Below are positions 26,661-35,735 of a DNA stretch of 64,000 bases, in pieces. Origin of the DNA: Roseibium limicola (GTDB taxonomy: Bacteria; Pseudomonadota; Alphaproteobacteria; Rhizobiales; Stappiaceae); NCBI RefSeq assembly GCF_017313085.1, contig NZ_JAFLNF010000001.1:620001-684000 (forward strand), in the 5' to 3' direction. Numbering within the stretch: position 1 is the first letter of the stretch; each line of letters begins with the position of its first letter. The notes beneath the pieces were generated by a model. It saw only the letters and a program-made list of their open reading frames with translations. It was not told the origin of the DNA and ran no database searches. A program made the position numbers and the translations under genes.

Positions 26661-28655
26661 TTACATGAAATTACGTTTCACCCGTTTTTCAAAGGTTTTC
26701 TGGAAGATCTGCTTGCCGTCCTCGAAAGCCTTCAAGGTGGCAGAAATGACCCATTCGTCCCTGGTACAGGTCATGACGGAGGTGGTCTTCGTCCCCACGT
26801 CCCAACCATTACGGGCGTTGCGTGTTTCCCAGGTGCACTCGCCCCGCAGGGACAGTGGGTCGGTCGGATCGATGGACCAGCACTCTTCCCGTACTTCCGA
26901 CGTCCTCAAACCATTGCCCGGATGTTCTTCCAGACCAGTATCTTCGGAAATCCGATAATGCGTCAGACCGGAGGTCATGTCCTTTTCAACCCAGCGCCTG
27001 GTCTTGCCATCGCTGTGCATCGGATAAGACGGCAACGGATCCGGATTGTCCGGCTCCTTCACTTCGATCCGCTCATGCACGCCAAGCAGCGGCAGGCTGA
27101 GGCGGAGCGAGGCCGTGTCGATGGTCACACCCGGTGCCTCGGGCGACGGCATGATCAGCGGCCAGCTGGCTGTGGCGAGCGCGATGCGAATGCGATGACC
27201 CGGCTGGAAGCGATATCCGAAGGCGTCCAGCTGCATCTTGACGGCAACGGTTTCTCCCTGCGGCAAGGCCGACGGCGTGGCATTGCTTTCCCGGTGCGCC
27301 AGGTTCAGAACGCCGTAGGAGGCGCGGGTCGAGGTGCCATCGGGATGCACATCGACGATGCGCACGACCAGGTTCTCCCAATCCGCCTCACACGACAGAT
27401 CCAGGGACAGCTCAGGGGCACCAAGGAACACGGCTTCGTCGCTCAATGGCGCAGTTTCGAACACCAGCGCCCCGGCGTCATCCTGACGCTGATCGCCGGC
27501 CATTTCGGCATCCGGCTTCAGTGTGAACCACTCGCCTGATGCCGTCCCGCAATCCAGCGGCGTCTTGACGAAGACCGACCCGATGCCAGCCGCATCGCCG
27601 TCAGACGTCAGCTTGCCCTTCGCATTGACCGCAAAGACCTGCGTTTCCGGTTTGGACCATTCCTGCTTGGCGACCCAGAACCCCGGATCGGATTCCCGAC
27701 GCAGGGCCGGACGAGGCCCGTCAAGGATGTAGGCGCGCATCTGCGGAATGTGTTCAGCGCCATTTTCTTCATCCCGCAGCCAGCGGTTCCACCAGGTGAT
27801 GGCCTCACCGTGGAAATCGGCACGCGGCTTGGGGAAAGCAAAATGCGGGTATTTGTGCACCCAGGGACCGACAAGCGCCTTGGCCTTTTTCGGCATGCCC
27901 TCGATGGCCTTCAGCGGCGTGTTGCGATAGCCGTCGGCCCATCCTGCGATGACCATAGCTTCTGCCGGGAAACTGTCGAAATCCTCGCAGATGGAGCCAT
28001 GCGCCCAGAAAGCATCGCGCGTCTGGTGGTCAATCCACTCTTCCATGAAGAAGGGCTCGCCTTCCAGGCGTTCCATCCACATGTCCTTCCACTTGTCACC
28101 GACAAGGGCCTTGTCCGGCGTGCGGGATGAATAGGCCAGCATGGTCGCTGCCCAGGACAGTTGCGCATACAGATGGCAACCGTTCTTGTAGTGAATGTCG
28201 TCGTTGTAGCGGTCGACGGTCGAGGCGATTGAAATCACTGCTTTCAACGGTTCAGGCTTGAGAGCTGCCACCTGAAGGCAGTTGAACCCGCCCCAGGAAA
28301 TGCCCATCATGCCGACCTTGCCGTTGGACCAGGATTGCGCCGCGATCCAATCGATGACTTCAACAGCGTCCGACAATTCGCGCGGGGTATATTCGCCGTC
28401 GATCACACCATCGGACTCACCCGAACCACGGATGTCAACGCGCACACCGGCAATGCCGGCTGCGGCAAATACCGGATAGGTGCTTTCATCACGCGGGTCC
28501 GTGCCACCGCGCTTGCGATACGGCAGAAACTCCAGAACCGTCGGCACCTTGTCGGCTTCTGCACCCTCGGGCATCCAGATGCGGGTGGCCAGACGCGTGC
28601 CGTCTTTCAGCGTGATATATGTCTCTTCCGAAACGGTGAAGGCGCGATTGGACAT
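26661..28655 (-). CDS. CocE/NonD-family hydrolase (S15, X-Pro dipeptidyl-peptidase-like)
   Basis: 664 residues. The N-terminal alpha/beta hydrolase domain has the nucleophile elbow MMGISWGGFNCLQ (Ser120) and VDIRGSGESDG (73-83) before it. The C-terminal half is a jelly-roll X-Pro domain (FQPGHRIRIALATASWP, RWVEKDMTSGLTHYRI). I start at MSNRAFTV (28655), behind AAGGACC; the longer upstream frame lacks similarity. There is no signal peptide, so it acts in the cytosol. Family members cleave acyl esters or N-terminal X-Pro dipeptides. Placed 76 nt after a dipeptide-type ABC operon on the same strand, it may process imported peptides or esters; substrate unknown. Confidence 0.85.
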   Translation of the reverse strand: MSNRAFTVSEETYITLKDGTRLATRIWMPEGAEADKVPTVLEFLPYRKRGGTDPRDESTYPVFAAAGIAGVRVDIRGSGESDGVIDGEYTPRELSDAVEVIDWIAAQSWSNGKVGMMGISWGGFNCLQVAALKPEPLKAVISIASTVDRYNDDIHYKNGCHLYAQLSWAATMLAYSSRTPDKALVGDKWKDMWMERLEGEPFFMEEWIDHQTRDAFWAHGSICEDFDSFPAEAMVIAGWADGYRNTPLKAIEGMPKKAKALVGPWVHKYPHFAFPKPRADFHGEAITWWNRWLRDEENGAEHIPQMRAYILDGPRPALRRESDPGFWVAKQEWSKPETQVFAVNAKGKLTSDGDAAGIGSVFVKTPLDCGTASGEWFTLKPDAEMAGDQRQDDAGALVFETAPLSDEAVFLGAPELSLDLSCEADWENLVVRIVDVHPDGTSTRASYGVLNLAHRESNATPSALPQGETVAVKMQLDAFGYRFQPGHRIRIALATASWPLIMPSPEAPGVTIDTASLRLSLPLLGVHERIEVKEPDNPDPLPSYPMHSDGKTRRWVEKDMTSGLTHYRISEDTGLEEHPGNGLRTSEVREECWSIDPTDPLSLRGECTWETRNARNGWDVGTKTTSVMTCTRDEWVISATLKAFEDGKQIFQKTFEKRVKRNFM

Positions 28656-28731
28656 GAAAGGTCCTTGGGGTTCGTGTGTCGTTTTGAAAGGATGCCTTCT
28701 GCGGGCACCCCCTGATTTTGGGTAAGGAAAC

Positions 28732-30369
28732 TCAGTTGCCGCCGGCTGACATCTTACGGCTGGCCAGAACCTCTTCCAGCCATCCCAGACGCATTTCCGG
28801 AACTGACTTGAGAAGCAGGTCGGTGTAATCATCAAACGGCGGAGACAGCACCTCAGACTTGGGACCGAACCGCACCAGCTCGCCCTGGAACATCACCGCG
28901 ACGCTGTCGGCGATGGCCCGCACGATGGCGATGTCATGGGTAATGAAGACATAGGCCAGATCCTTTTGCTTCTGCAGATCCAGCAAAAGCTTCAGGATGC
29001 CGTCGGCCACCAGAGGATCGAGCGCGGATGTCGGCTCGTCGCAGATGATGACCTCGGGACCAGCTGCCAACGCACGGGCGATTGCCACGCGCTGCTTCTG
29101 GCCACCCGACAACTCCGCCGGATAGCGGTCATGAAACCCGGAGCCCATCTCGATCTGATCCAGCAGTTCCTGAACCCGCTTCTTGCGGGCGGATCCACGC
29201 AGGCCTTCGTAAAACGTCAAAGGACGGCCAATGATATTGCCTACCGTCTGGCGCGGGTTCATCGCCGTGTCGGCCATCTGATAGATCAGCTGCAGCTTGC
29301 GAAGCTGGTCCCGGGACCGTTGCTTCAACGCCGGAGGAAGCACCTCCCCGCCAAGAGAGACAGAACCGGCAGACGGCGGTAGCAGACCTGTCGCCACGCG
29401 CGCCATTGTCGACTTTCCAGAGCCCGATTCCCCGACGATCGCCAGCGTCTGACCTTTCGGCACATGCAAGGAGACATCGCTCAGCACCTTCACGCCGCCG
29501 GAATAGGCAGCATCAATGCCCGCCATCTCAAAAAAGTGTTCGGACTGGTCCTGCTTTTCCTCGTGACGGATGGAGCGCACATTGACCAGCGCCCGCGTGT
29601 AGTCCTCGCGCGGCGCCTCGATCACTTGGGCGACCGATCCGTGTTCAACGGTCTTGCCGCTTTTCAGCACCATGATGTCGTCGGAGATCTGCGCCACAAC
29701 CGCCAGGTCATGGGTGATATAGAGCGCTGCGGTATCGGTCTCTTCGATGGCATGTTTGATCGCTGCCAGCACATCGATCTGAGTGGTCACGTCAAGCGCC
29801 GTCGTCGGCTCGTCAAAGACGATCAGATCCGGATTGGAGCACAATGCCATGGCGGTCATCGCCCGCTGCAACTGCCCGCCGGAAACCTGATGCGGATAGC
29901 GCTTGCCGAAAGTCTTTGGCTCAGGAAGCCCAAGAACGTCAAAAAGATGGTCTGCCCTTCGGCGTGCGTCCTCGCGGCTCATCAGCCCATGACGGACAGT
30001 GGCTTCGATCACCTGATCGCCAAGCTTGTGTGCCGGGTTGAAGGAGGCTGCAGCCGATTGCGACACATAGCAAACCCGGGCACCCCGGACCTTGCGAATG
30101 CCGGACTTCGACAGGGACAACAGATCTTCGCCGTTCAGTTCCACCTTGCCGCCGGTGATTTCCACACCGCCCCTGCCATAGGCCAAAGCTGCAAGCCCGA
30201 TGGTCGACTTGCCCGCACCGGACTCGCCGATCAAACCGAGAACCTTGCCCTTTTCGAGCGTGAAATTCACCTCTTCGACGATGGTCACGCGTTGCGGATC
30301 CTCGCCCGGAGGGTAAACCGTCGCTTCGATTTTCAGGCCGGATACTTTGAGAAGATCAGGCATCGCCAC
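28732..30369 (-). CDS. Dipeptide/oligopeptide ABC transporter fused double ATPase (DppD-DppF)
   Basis: 545 residues with two ATPase domains of the oligopeptide type. Walker A sites are GESGAGKST (48-56) and GESGSGKST (313-321); the signatures are VSGGQLQRAM (162-171) and LSGGQKQRVAIARAL. Both domains keep EPTTALDV/EPTSALDP after Walker B. It fuses what are usually separate DppD and DppF proteins, as in GsiA. It overlaps the upstream permease gene by 14 nt. Confidence 0.92.
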   Translation of the reverse strand: MAMPDLLKVSGLKIEATVYPPGEDPQRVTIVEEVNFTLEKGKVLGLIGESGAGKSTIGLAALAYGRGGVEITGGKVELNGEDLLSLSKSGIRKVRGARVCYVSQSAAASFNPAHKLGDQVIEATVRHGLMSREDARRRADHLFDVLGLPEPKTFGKRYPHQVSGGQLQRAMTAMALCSNPDLIVFDEPTTALDVTTQIDVLAAIKHAIEETDTAALYITHDLAVVAQISDDIMVLKSGKTVEHGSVAQVIEAPREDYTRALVNVRSIRHEEKQDQSEHFFEMAGIDAAYSGGVKVLSDVSLHVPKGQTLAIVGESGSGKSTMARVATGLLPPSAGSVSLGGEVLPPALKQRSRDQLRKLQLIYQMADTAMNPRQTVGNIIGRPLTFYEGLRGSARKKRVQELLDQIEMGSGFHDRYPAELSGGQKQRVAIARALAAGPEVIICDEPTSALDPLVADGILKLLLDLQKQKDLAYVFITHDIAIVRAIADSVAVMFQGELVRFGPKSEVLSPPFDDYTDLLLKSVPEMRLGWLEEVLASRKMSAGGN

Positions 30370-31183
30370 GCCCTCCCTTAAGGCTGGAGGTTCGCTTCAG
30401 CAGCCAGTCCACGACCAGATTCACGCAGATGGTCAGGAAGGCAATAGCCCCTCCCGGCACCAGAGCTGCGGCCACGCCGAAGATGATGCCGTCCTTGTTG
30501 TCCTTGACCATGCCACCCCAGTCCGCATCCGGCGGCTGAATGCCCAGCCCGAGAAACGACAGGGTCGACAGAAACAGGATGGCGAAGGCAAAGCGCAGGC
30601 CGAATTCTGCCAGAAGCGGTGACAGCGTGTTGGGCAGGATTTCGCGGAAGATGATCCAGGGCGTTCCTTCGCCACGCAGTCGGGCTGCCTCGACGAAATC
30701 CATCACGGCGACGTCCAGCGCGACTGCACGCCCCAGGCGGAAGACGCGCGTGCTGTCGAGCACCGCCATCACCAGGATCAGCGTCGTCAGGGTCTGTGGC
30801 AGGGCCGCCAGCACCACCAGCGCAAAGATCAGCGTCGGGATCGACATCATCAGATCGTTGAGACGCGAAAGCCCGGTATCAACCCAGCCGCGTGTCGTTG
30901 CCGCGATGAAGGACAGGATGATCCCCAGCGCAAACGATAGAACGGTGGAGGCCAGCGAGACGAAGACGGTCGTCTGAGCACCGAAGATCAGGCGGGAGAG
31001 AATATCACGGCCCAAGTTGTCGAGACCGAAGGGATAGGCGCTGCTGGCCGGAGCCCAGACATCGCCAACGACTTCTGTCTCCCCATAGGGCGCAATCCAC
31101 GGCGCAAACAGCGCGCAGAAGAGTGTCAGGACGATCCCGAAGATGCCGACCCACGCGGTGAGAGGAATTTCATTTAATCTCAT
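30356..31183 (-). CDS. Dipeptide-type ABC permease (DppC-like)
   Basis: 275 residues with about six membrane helices. The N-terminal region has the DppC layout, including PFGLDNLGRDILSRLIFGAQT. The coupling loop lies in DFVEAARLRGEGTPWIIFREILPN, followed by LSFLGLGIQPPDADWGGMV. It pairs with the DppB-like protein, whose stop overlaps its start by four bases. Confidence 0.93.
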   Translation of the reverse strand: MRLNEIPLTAWVGIFGIVLTLFCALFAPWIAPYGETEVVGDVWAPASSAYPFGLDNLGRDILSRLIFGAQTTVFVSLASTVLSFALGIILSFIAATTRGWVDTGLSRLNDLMMSIPTLIFALVVLAALPQTLTTLILVMAVLDSTRVFRLGRAVALDVAVMDFVEAARLRGEGTPWIIFREILPNTLSPLLAEFGLRFAFAILFLSTLSFLGLGIQPPDADWGGMVKDNKDGIIFGVAAALVPGGAIAFLTICVNLVVDWLLKRTSSLKGGRGDA

Positions 31184-32187
31184 CGTGGGTGCCTCAAGCG
31201 CGGATTGGCAAGGATGGCGAGAATGTCGGCCGTCATGTTCAGCCCGATGTAGATCGCCGCGAAGATCAGCCCGCAGGCCTGCACCACCGGCAGATCACGC
31301 ACGGTCACGGCATCGACCATGTACTGGCCCATGCCCGGATAGACGAAGACCACTTCGACCACCACGACCCCGACAATGAGATAGGCCAGATTAAGCGCCA
31401 CCACATTGATGATCGGCGCCAGAGCGTTGGGGGCGGCATGCTTGATGATCGCACGCAAGGCGCCAAGGCCCTTGAGCTCTGCCGTCTCCATGTAGGCCGA
31501 GGACATCACCTGTATGATAGCAGCCCGCGTCATGCGCATCATGTGCGCCAGCACCACCAGAACCAAGGTTGCAACCGGCAAGACAATGGCGTTCAACCGG
31601 TCAAGTAAGCTCATGCTGTCATAGACTGTGGACGGAAACACAGCCGCGCCATAAGTCACGACAAAGATCAGGATCAGCAGGTAGCCGACGAAGAACTCTG
31701 GCAGGGAAACTGCCGCGAGCGACAGGATGTTGATCAGTTTATCCGGCAACTTGTTGCGAAACCGCACGGCAAGCAACCCCAGCCCAACGGCCAGGGGCAC
31801 CGCAACGATGGCTGCAAAAAAGGCAAGAAACAAAGAATTGCCAAGACGCTTCCCGATCTGCTCTCCGACCGATTGACCACTCGCCCAGGAGTTTCCGAAA
31901 TCACCGGTCATCGCCCCACCGAGCCAGTCGACATAACGGGTGACGATGGACTGGTCCAAGCCGAGTTCGGAGCGAATCCTGGCGACAGCTTCAGGCGTCG
32001 CCGACTGGCCAAGGTAGGTGCTGGCAAAGTCGCCGGGCAGCGCTTCAATGCCGCCGAAGATCATGACCGACACGGCAAACAGCAGCAGCAGCGACAGCAG
32101 CAGGCGCTCGAGGATCCTGCTTGCTAGCGGAAAGCGGGCAGAAAACCGCCGGATCCCGGCAAAAGATGTTGTCTCTGGAGTGGTCAT
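31180..32187 (-). CDS. Dipeptide-type ABC permease (DppB-like)
   Basis: 335 residues. After a cytosolic N-terminus come a first helix (LLLSLLLLFAVSVMIFGG), the DppB loop LPGDFASTYLGQSATPEAVARIRSELGLDQS and later TRAAIIQVMSSAYMETAELKGLG, the ATPase contact. The start is the ATG at 32187 (MTTPETT); a longer frame upstream lacks similarity. A strong hairpin separates it from the binding-protein gene. Confidence 0.91.
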   Translation of the reverse strand: MTTPETTSFAGIRRFSARFPLASRILERLLLSLLLLFAVSVMIFGGIEALPGDFASTYLGQSATPEAVARIRSELGLDQSIVTRYVDWLGGAMTGDFGNSWASGQSVGEQIGKRLGNSLFLAFFAAIVAVPLAVGLGLLAVRFRNKLPDKLINILSLAAVSLPEFFVGYLLILIFVVTYGAAVFPSTVYDSMSLLDRLNAIVLPVATLVLVVLAHMMRMTRAAIIQVMSSAYMETAELKGLGALRAIIKHAAPNALAPIINVVALNLAYLIVGVVVVEVVFVYPGMGQYMVDAVTVRDLPVVQACGLIFAAIYIGLNMTADILAILANPRLRHPR

Positions 32188-32214
32188 TTGTGACCCTTGT
32201 CCTTTTTTTGATTG

Positions 32215-32238
32215 GAGACCGTGGCGTACCACGGTCTC
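32215..32238 (-). other. Intercistronic hairpin after the peptide-binding-protein gene
   Basis: GAGACCGTGG (32215-32224) pairs perfectly with CCACGGTCTC (32229-32238) around CGTA, without a T run on the transcribed side. It is probably a 3' stabiliser that keeps binding-protein mRNA more abundant than the membrane-subunit mRNA. Confidence 0.55.
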
Positions 32239-32282
32239 TATTTTCACATGACCTGCTGTTTCTGCAGATCAGAGCGCTAGGT

Positions 32283-33854
32283 TCAGGCGTCCAGCCATAC
32301 ACGGCTTGCAATGTAGCCGTTGGAGATGTCGTTACCGATGTCGTGGACGTAGCCCTTCAGCGACTTGGAGCCGGCGTTCAGATAGTCGTTGAAGACCGGC
32401 AGGATGAGCCCGCCTTCATCGCGAACGATAACGGCCATATCCTGGTAGATCGCCTTGCGCTTGGCATCGTCCAGCTCGGCCCGCGCGGTCAGCAGCATCT
32501 TGTCGAAGTCATCCCGCTTGAAGCGGGTGTCGTTCCAGTCGGCACTCGACAGGTAGGATGTTGCATAGCGGAGATCCTGGGTCGGCCGGCCGCCCCAATA
32601 GGACGCACAGAACGGCTTCACATTCCAGACGTTGGACCAGTAGCCATCGGCTGGCTCGCGCTTCACATCGATCTCAATACCGGCTTTCTTGGCGCTCTCC
32701 TGGAAGAGGACAGCTGCATCAACAGCACCCGGGAAAGCTGCATCGGAGGTGCGCAGCAGAACCGAACCGTCATGGCCGGACTTCTTGAAGTGGAAGGCCG
32801 CCTTGTCAGGATCATAGGCGCGCTGTTCGATGCCTTCCGGCGCCAGCGCATAGTTCGAGTTGACCGGATAGTCGTTGCCCAGAGTGCCGTAGCCGCCAAC
32901 GACACGGTCGAGAATGGCTTGACGGTCGATGGCATATTTCAACGCCAGACGCAGATCGTTGTTGTCGAACGGCGCGGTGTCGCAATGCATCAGGAAGGAA
33001 TAGAAGCCCTTGCCCGAGGTCTGCAGGATCTGGACGGTCGGCGCACGCTCCAGCAGTTTCACCGTCTTCGGCTCAACGAAGTTGATGTAATGCACCTGAC
33101 CGGACGACAGCGCCGCGATGCGAGCTGTGTTGTCGTTCATGACGATGATTTCGACGCTGTCGACGTGACCGCGGTCATCGCGCCAATCGTTTTCGTTCTT
33201 CGTGAATGTGCTGCGGACGCCAGCTTCAAAGTTGTCCAACTTGTAAGGGCCGGTGCCGATAGCCGTATTCGGCGCATCGATGCCGCCATTCGGCTGCACC
33301 ACCAGGTGATAGTCGGTCAGAAGCAGCGGAAGATCCGCATTGCCCTGATCCAGCGTGATGACGAGATCGCCGGCCTTTTCCTCAATGCCGGTGATGGACT
33401 TCAACAGGCCCAGTGCACCAGACTTGGAGGCTTCATCCGAGTGACGCTTCAAGGTGGCAACCGCATCGGCAACGGTCATTTTGGATCCGTCGTGGAAGAC
33501 GACATCCTTGCGAATCTTGAAGGTCCATACCGATGCATCATCGGAGGCCGTCCAGCTCTCGGCCAGACCCGGCAGCGGATCGCCGGTCAACGGATCGGAC
33601 TCGACCAGTGTATCGCCCCAGCAATGGTTGACGACAAACATCACCGAACCGGACGCCAGAGCCGGATCCAGAGCATCAGTGGCCGCGCCACCCTTCAGAC
33701 CCAGTTTCAGATTACCGCCGGTTTTTGGTGTATCGGCGAGCGCGTCTTCCGGCATAAACAGACCTGAAGCCGTCACAGCAAAACCAGCAGCTGCGGTTGA
33801 TGCCAGGAAATTGCGGCGGCTAAGGCCATTCTGGAGAGGGGGGCGGTTTGTCAT
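32283..33854 (-). CDS. Dipeptide-type ABC transporter periplasmic binding protein (SBP family 5)
   Basis: 523 residues. A twin-arginine signal (LSRRNFLASTAAAGFAVTAS, RR at 13-14) predicts Tat export, common for this family in alphaproteobacteria. The mature protein has LKLGLKGGAATDALDPALAS, LPGLAESWTASDDASVWTFKIRKDV-like text and LRLALKYAIDRQAILDRV. The ATG follows AAGGAC. It heads the operon and is divergent from an XRE regulator. Ligand unknown (peptide, opine or glycoside). Confidence 0.9.
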   Translation of the reverse strand: MTNRPPLQNGLSRRNFLASTAAAGFAVTASGLFMPEDALADTPKTGGNLKLGLKGGAATDALDPALASGSVMFVVNHCWGDTLVESDPLTGDPLPGLAESWTASDDASVWTFKIRKDVVFHDGSKMTVADAVATLKRHSDEASKSGALGLLKSITGIEEKAGDLVITLDQGNADLPLLLTDYHLVVQPNGGIDAPNTAIGTGPYKLDNFEAGVRSTFTKNENDWRDDRGHVDSVEIIVMNDNTARIAALSSGQVHYINFVEPKTVKLLERAPTVQILQTSGKGFYSFLMHCDTAPFDNNDLRLALKYAIDRQAILDRVVGGYGTLGNDYPVNSNYALAPEGIEQRAYDPDKAAFHFKKSGHDGSVLLRTSDAAFPGAVDAAVLFQESAKKAGIEIDVKREPADGYWSNVWNVKPFCASYWGGRPTQDLRYATSYLSSADWNDTRFKRDDFDKMLLTARAELDDAKRKAIYQDMAVIVRDEGGLILPVFNDYLNAGSKSLKGYVHDIGNDISNGYIASRVWLDA

Positions 33855-33941
33855 GTATCGTTTGTCCTTAGTTCTGGTGAAGCCAGAGGCGGGCGAGCGG
33901 TCTTAAGCCTGAACAGGATGTCCGCTCGTGCATTGCTCCAC

Positions 33942-33973
33942 CGAAAATCGCGAGGAGCAGAATGCGATTTTCG
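33942..33973. promoter_or_regulatory. Inverted repeat between the peptide operon and XRE regulator
   Basis: CGAAAATCGC (33942-33951) and GCGATTTTCG (33964-33973) form perfect 10-bp arms with a 12-nt spacer in the 248-nt divergent region. It could be an operator or a leader hairpin of the minus-strand operon. Confidence 0.5.
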
Positions 33974-34057
33974 TGAATTTCGGTCCTGAAACGGGCCTGA
34001 TGGCCTAAAGGGGTACCCAGCCGGCTGAGGAAAACAACTTCGCGAGTTTAAACGCTA

Positions 34058-34076
34058 TTACGCGCCTTTACGCGCC
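34058..34076. promoter_or_regulatory. Tandem TTACGCGCC repeats just upstream of the XRE gene
   Basis: TTACGCGCC is present at 34058-34066 and 34068-34076, exactly 10 bp apart, about 26 nt before the regulator's start codon. The one-turn spacing suggests an autoregulatory site. Confidence 0.4.
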
Positions 34077-34102
34077 CCTCCGGGTCAGCTAGGCTTGCCA
34101 GC

Positions 34103-34894
34103 ATGCTGCTTCCTGCCCTCGCCCAGAACCTCAAAACAGCCTGTGCCCAACGTCGTTCAATCTCTGAAGTGTGTCGCGACATTGGCCTCAATCGCCAGCA
34201 ATTTAATCGCTATGTGAACGGCAAGGCGACTCCGTCGCCATACAACATGCAGCGCATTGCCGATTACTTCGGGCTGGCGCCTGACGACTTCCATCTCCTC
34301 CCGGGACAATTCCTGCAAAAGCTGGCTTCTCCGCCAGAATCCGCCCCGCCGTCCGCCGGCCTTCTCAGCGATGGATTTCCAGGCGAGCTTGCGCCGCTCC
34401 GCCGCCATCTCGGGTTTTACCAGACCTATCATCTGTCCCTCTCCTGGCCGGGCAAGGTTGTCTGTTCCTGTGCGCAGATGTCGGAGGTCGCAGGTTCTGT
34501 CCATGTGAAAAGCATTGAGCGCATTAGGGACCGACAAGCCGAGATCAGCCAGTTCTCGAAATACATTGGTCTCGCCGCCTATTGGCGCGGAAAAATTTTC
34601 GTCGTGGAGCGCACCGTCGGCGAGTTTCCGCTGATTGCGCAGACAATTCTCTCCCCCTTTGCCGAACATCAGAAAACCTATCTGAAAGGCATCACGGTCG
34701 GCGTTTCATGGCGTCAGAACAACATGCCCTATGCCTCCAGAATGATCTGGCGCTACGTCGGTGCCAACCCGGACTTGCGAGCCCTTCTAGGACGTTGCGA
34801 CATGCTGGACCCTCGATCCCGACGCCTCCCTCCAATGGTAAGAAACTATCTGCAGGAAGACGGAACGTTCGGCGGCCCCTTGGCTGCAGGCTGA
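34103..34894 (+). CDS. XRE-family helix-turn-helix regulator with large C-terminal domain
   Basis: 263 residues. The N-terminal XRE helix-turn-helix (about 17-58) reads SISEVCRDIGLNRQQFNRYVNGKATPSPYNMQRIADYFGL. The remaining 200 residues form an unrecognised domain with GFYQTYHLSLSWPGKVVCSCAQM, IGLAAYWRGKIFVVERTVGEFP and a Cys pair at VVCSC. This resembles regulators that sense small ligands by an alpha+beta C-domain, but I do not know the family. It is divergent from the peptide/CocE operon and is probably its regulator. Confidence 0.78.
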   Translation: MLLPALAQNLKTACAQRRSISEVCRDIGLNRQQFNRYVNGKATPSPYNMQRIADYFGLAPDDFHLLPGQFLQKLASPPESAPPSAGLLSDGFPGELAPLRRHLGFYQTYHLSLSWPGKVVCSCAQMSEVAGSVHVKSIERIRDRQAEISQFSKYIGLAAYWRGKIFVVERTVGEFPLIAQTILSPFAEHQKTYLKGITVGVSWRQNNMPYASRMIWRYVGANPDLRALLGRCDMLDPRSRRLPPMVRNYLQEDGTFGGPLAAG

Positions 34895-34984
34895 GCATCT
34901 CGAAGCTGCAATCGATTGACATTCTTTTGAAAAGACAAGCAAAGATAAGAACTTGATTTCGTCGCGCAGGAAACTTCGACCTTC

Positions 34985-35725
34985 ATGTCTGATCCAATGG
35001 CCCAGTCCACCCATCAAATTTCCAGGCCGACACTTGATCTCTCACGCCCGATTGATCTGGTCATTTTCGATTGCGACGGCGTGCTGATCGACAGCGAGAT
35101 CATCAGTGCCCGTGTATTGTTGAAGGCGCTTGCCGAGCTTGGCGTCGAGGTCGATTACAGCTACTTCAAGCGAAATTTCCTGGGGCGGAGCTTTCCGAAA
35201 GTACTGGACGCGGTCCAAAGAGACTTCGGCCTCAAGGTACCCGAGGGCTTCGAGCAGCTTTATCGAACGAAACTACTGGCAACGTTTGATCGAGAACTCC
35301 AACCCGTGACCGGGATTGAAAGCATTCTGGAAAAGCTCAGTGTCCCAAAATGCGTTGCCACCAGCAGCACGCCCATGCGTGCCGCCCACTCGCTGACGAT
35401 CACCGGCCTTCGACACCACTTCCCGGACCGAATCTTCACGGCTTCCGAGGTCGTAAATGGCAAGCCGGCTCCAGACCTGTTTCTGCACGCCGCACAGCGC
35501 TGCGGGATCTCTCCGGAGAATTGTCTGGTGATCGAAGATAGCATTCCCGGCCTCACCGCAGCCCAGGCAGCAGAGATGCAAGTTCTTCATTTTATTGGCG
35601 GAAGTCATCTTGATGAGACCGATGCCCTGGCCGCCGACCTAAAACAGCCCGTGCCATTTTTTGACACATGGACAAAGTTTTTTGATATGGCCCCAGTCTT
35701 GGAAAACAAGAACACTCCTGATTGA
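34985..35725 (+). CDS. HAD-superfamily hydrolase (beta-phosphoglucomutase-like)
   Basis: 246 residues. Motif I is VIFDCDGVLIDSE (nucleophile Asp29, Asp31), followed by a helical cap. Motif II is the Thr/Ser of KCVATSSTPM, motif III the Lys of VNGKPAPDLFLHAAQ, and motif IV VIEDSIPG. These are phosphatases or phosphomutases of sugar phosphates. It precedes the SorC regulator of the polyol operon by 10 nt and may dephosphorylate a polyol or hexose phosphate. The start is uncertain: ATG at 34985 or the internal ATG at 34997. Confidence 0.85.
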   Translation: MSDPMAQSTHQISRPTLDLSRPIDLVIFDCDGVLIDSEIISARVLLKALAELGVEVDYSYFKRNFLGRSFPKVLDAVQRDFGLKVPEGFEQLYRTKLLATFDRELQPVTGIESILEKLSVPKCVATSSTPMRAAHSLTITGLRHHFPDRIFTASEVVNGKPAPDLFLHAAQRCGISPENCLVIEDSIPGLTAAQAAEMQVLHFIGGSHLDETDALAADLKQPVPFFDTWTKFFDMAPVLENKNTPD

Positions 35726-35735
35726 GGCGCACCCT

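Noticed and set aside
26557..26958. Short open frame spanning the repeat mosaic and the end of the CocE gene
   Set aside because: It runs through hairpin repeats and antisense to a supported gene.
32121..33767. Long plus-strand open frame (548 codons) opposite the peptide-binding-protein gene
   Set aside because: It is the antisense shadow of a clear binding-protein gene in GC-rich DNA; it has no ribosome site and no recognisable domain.
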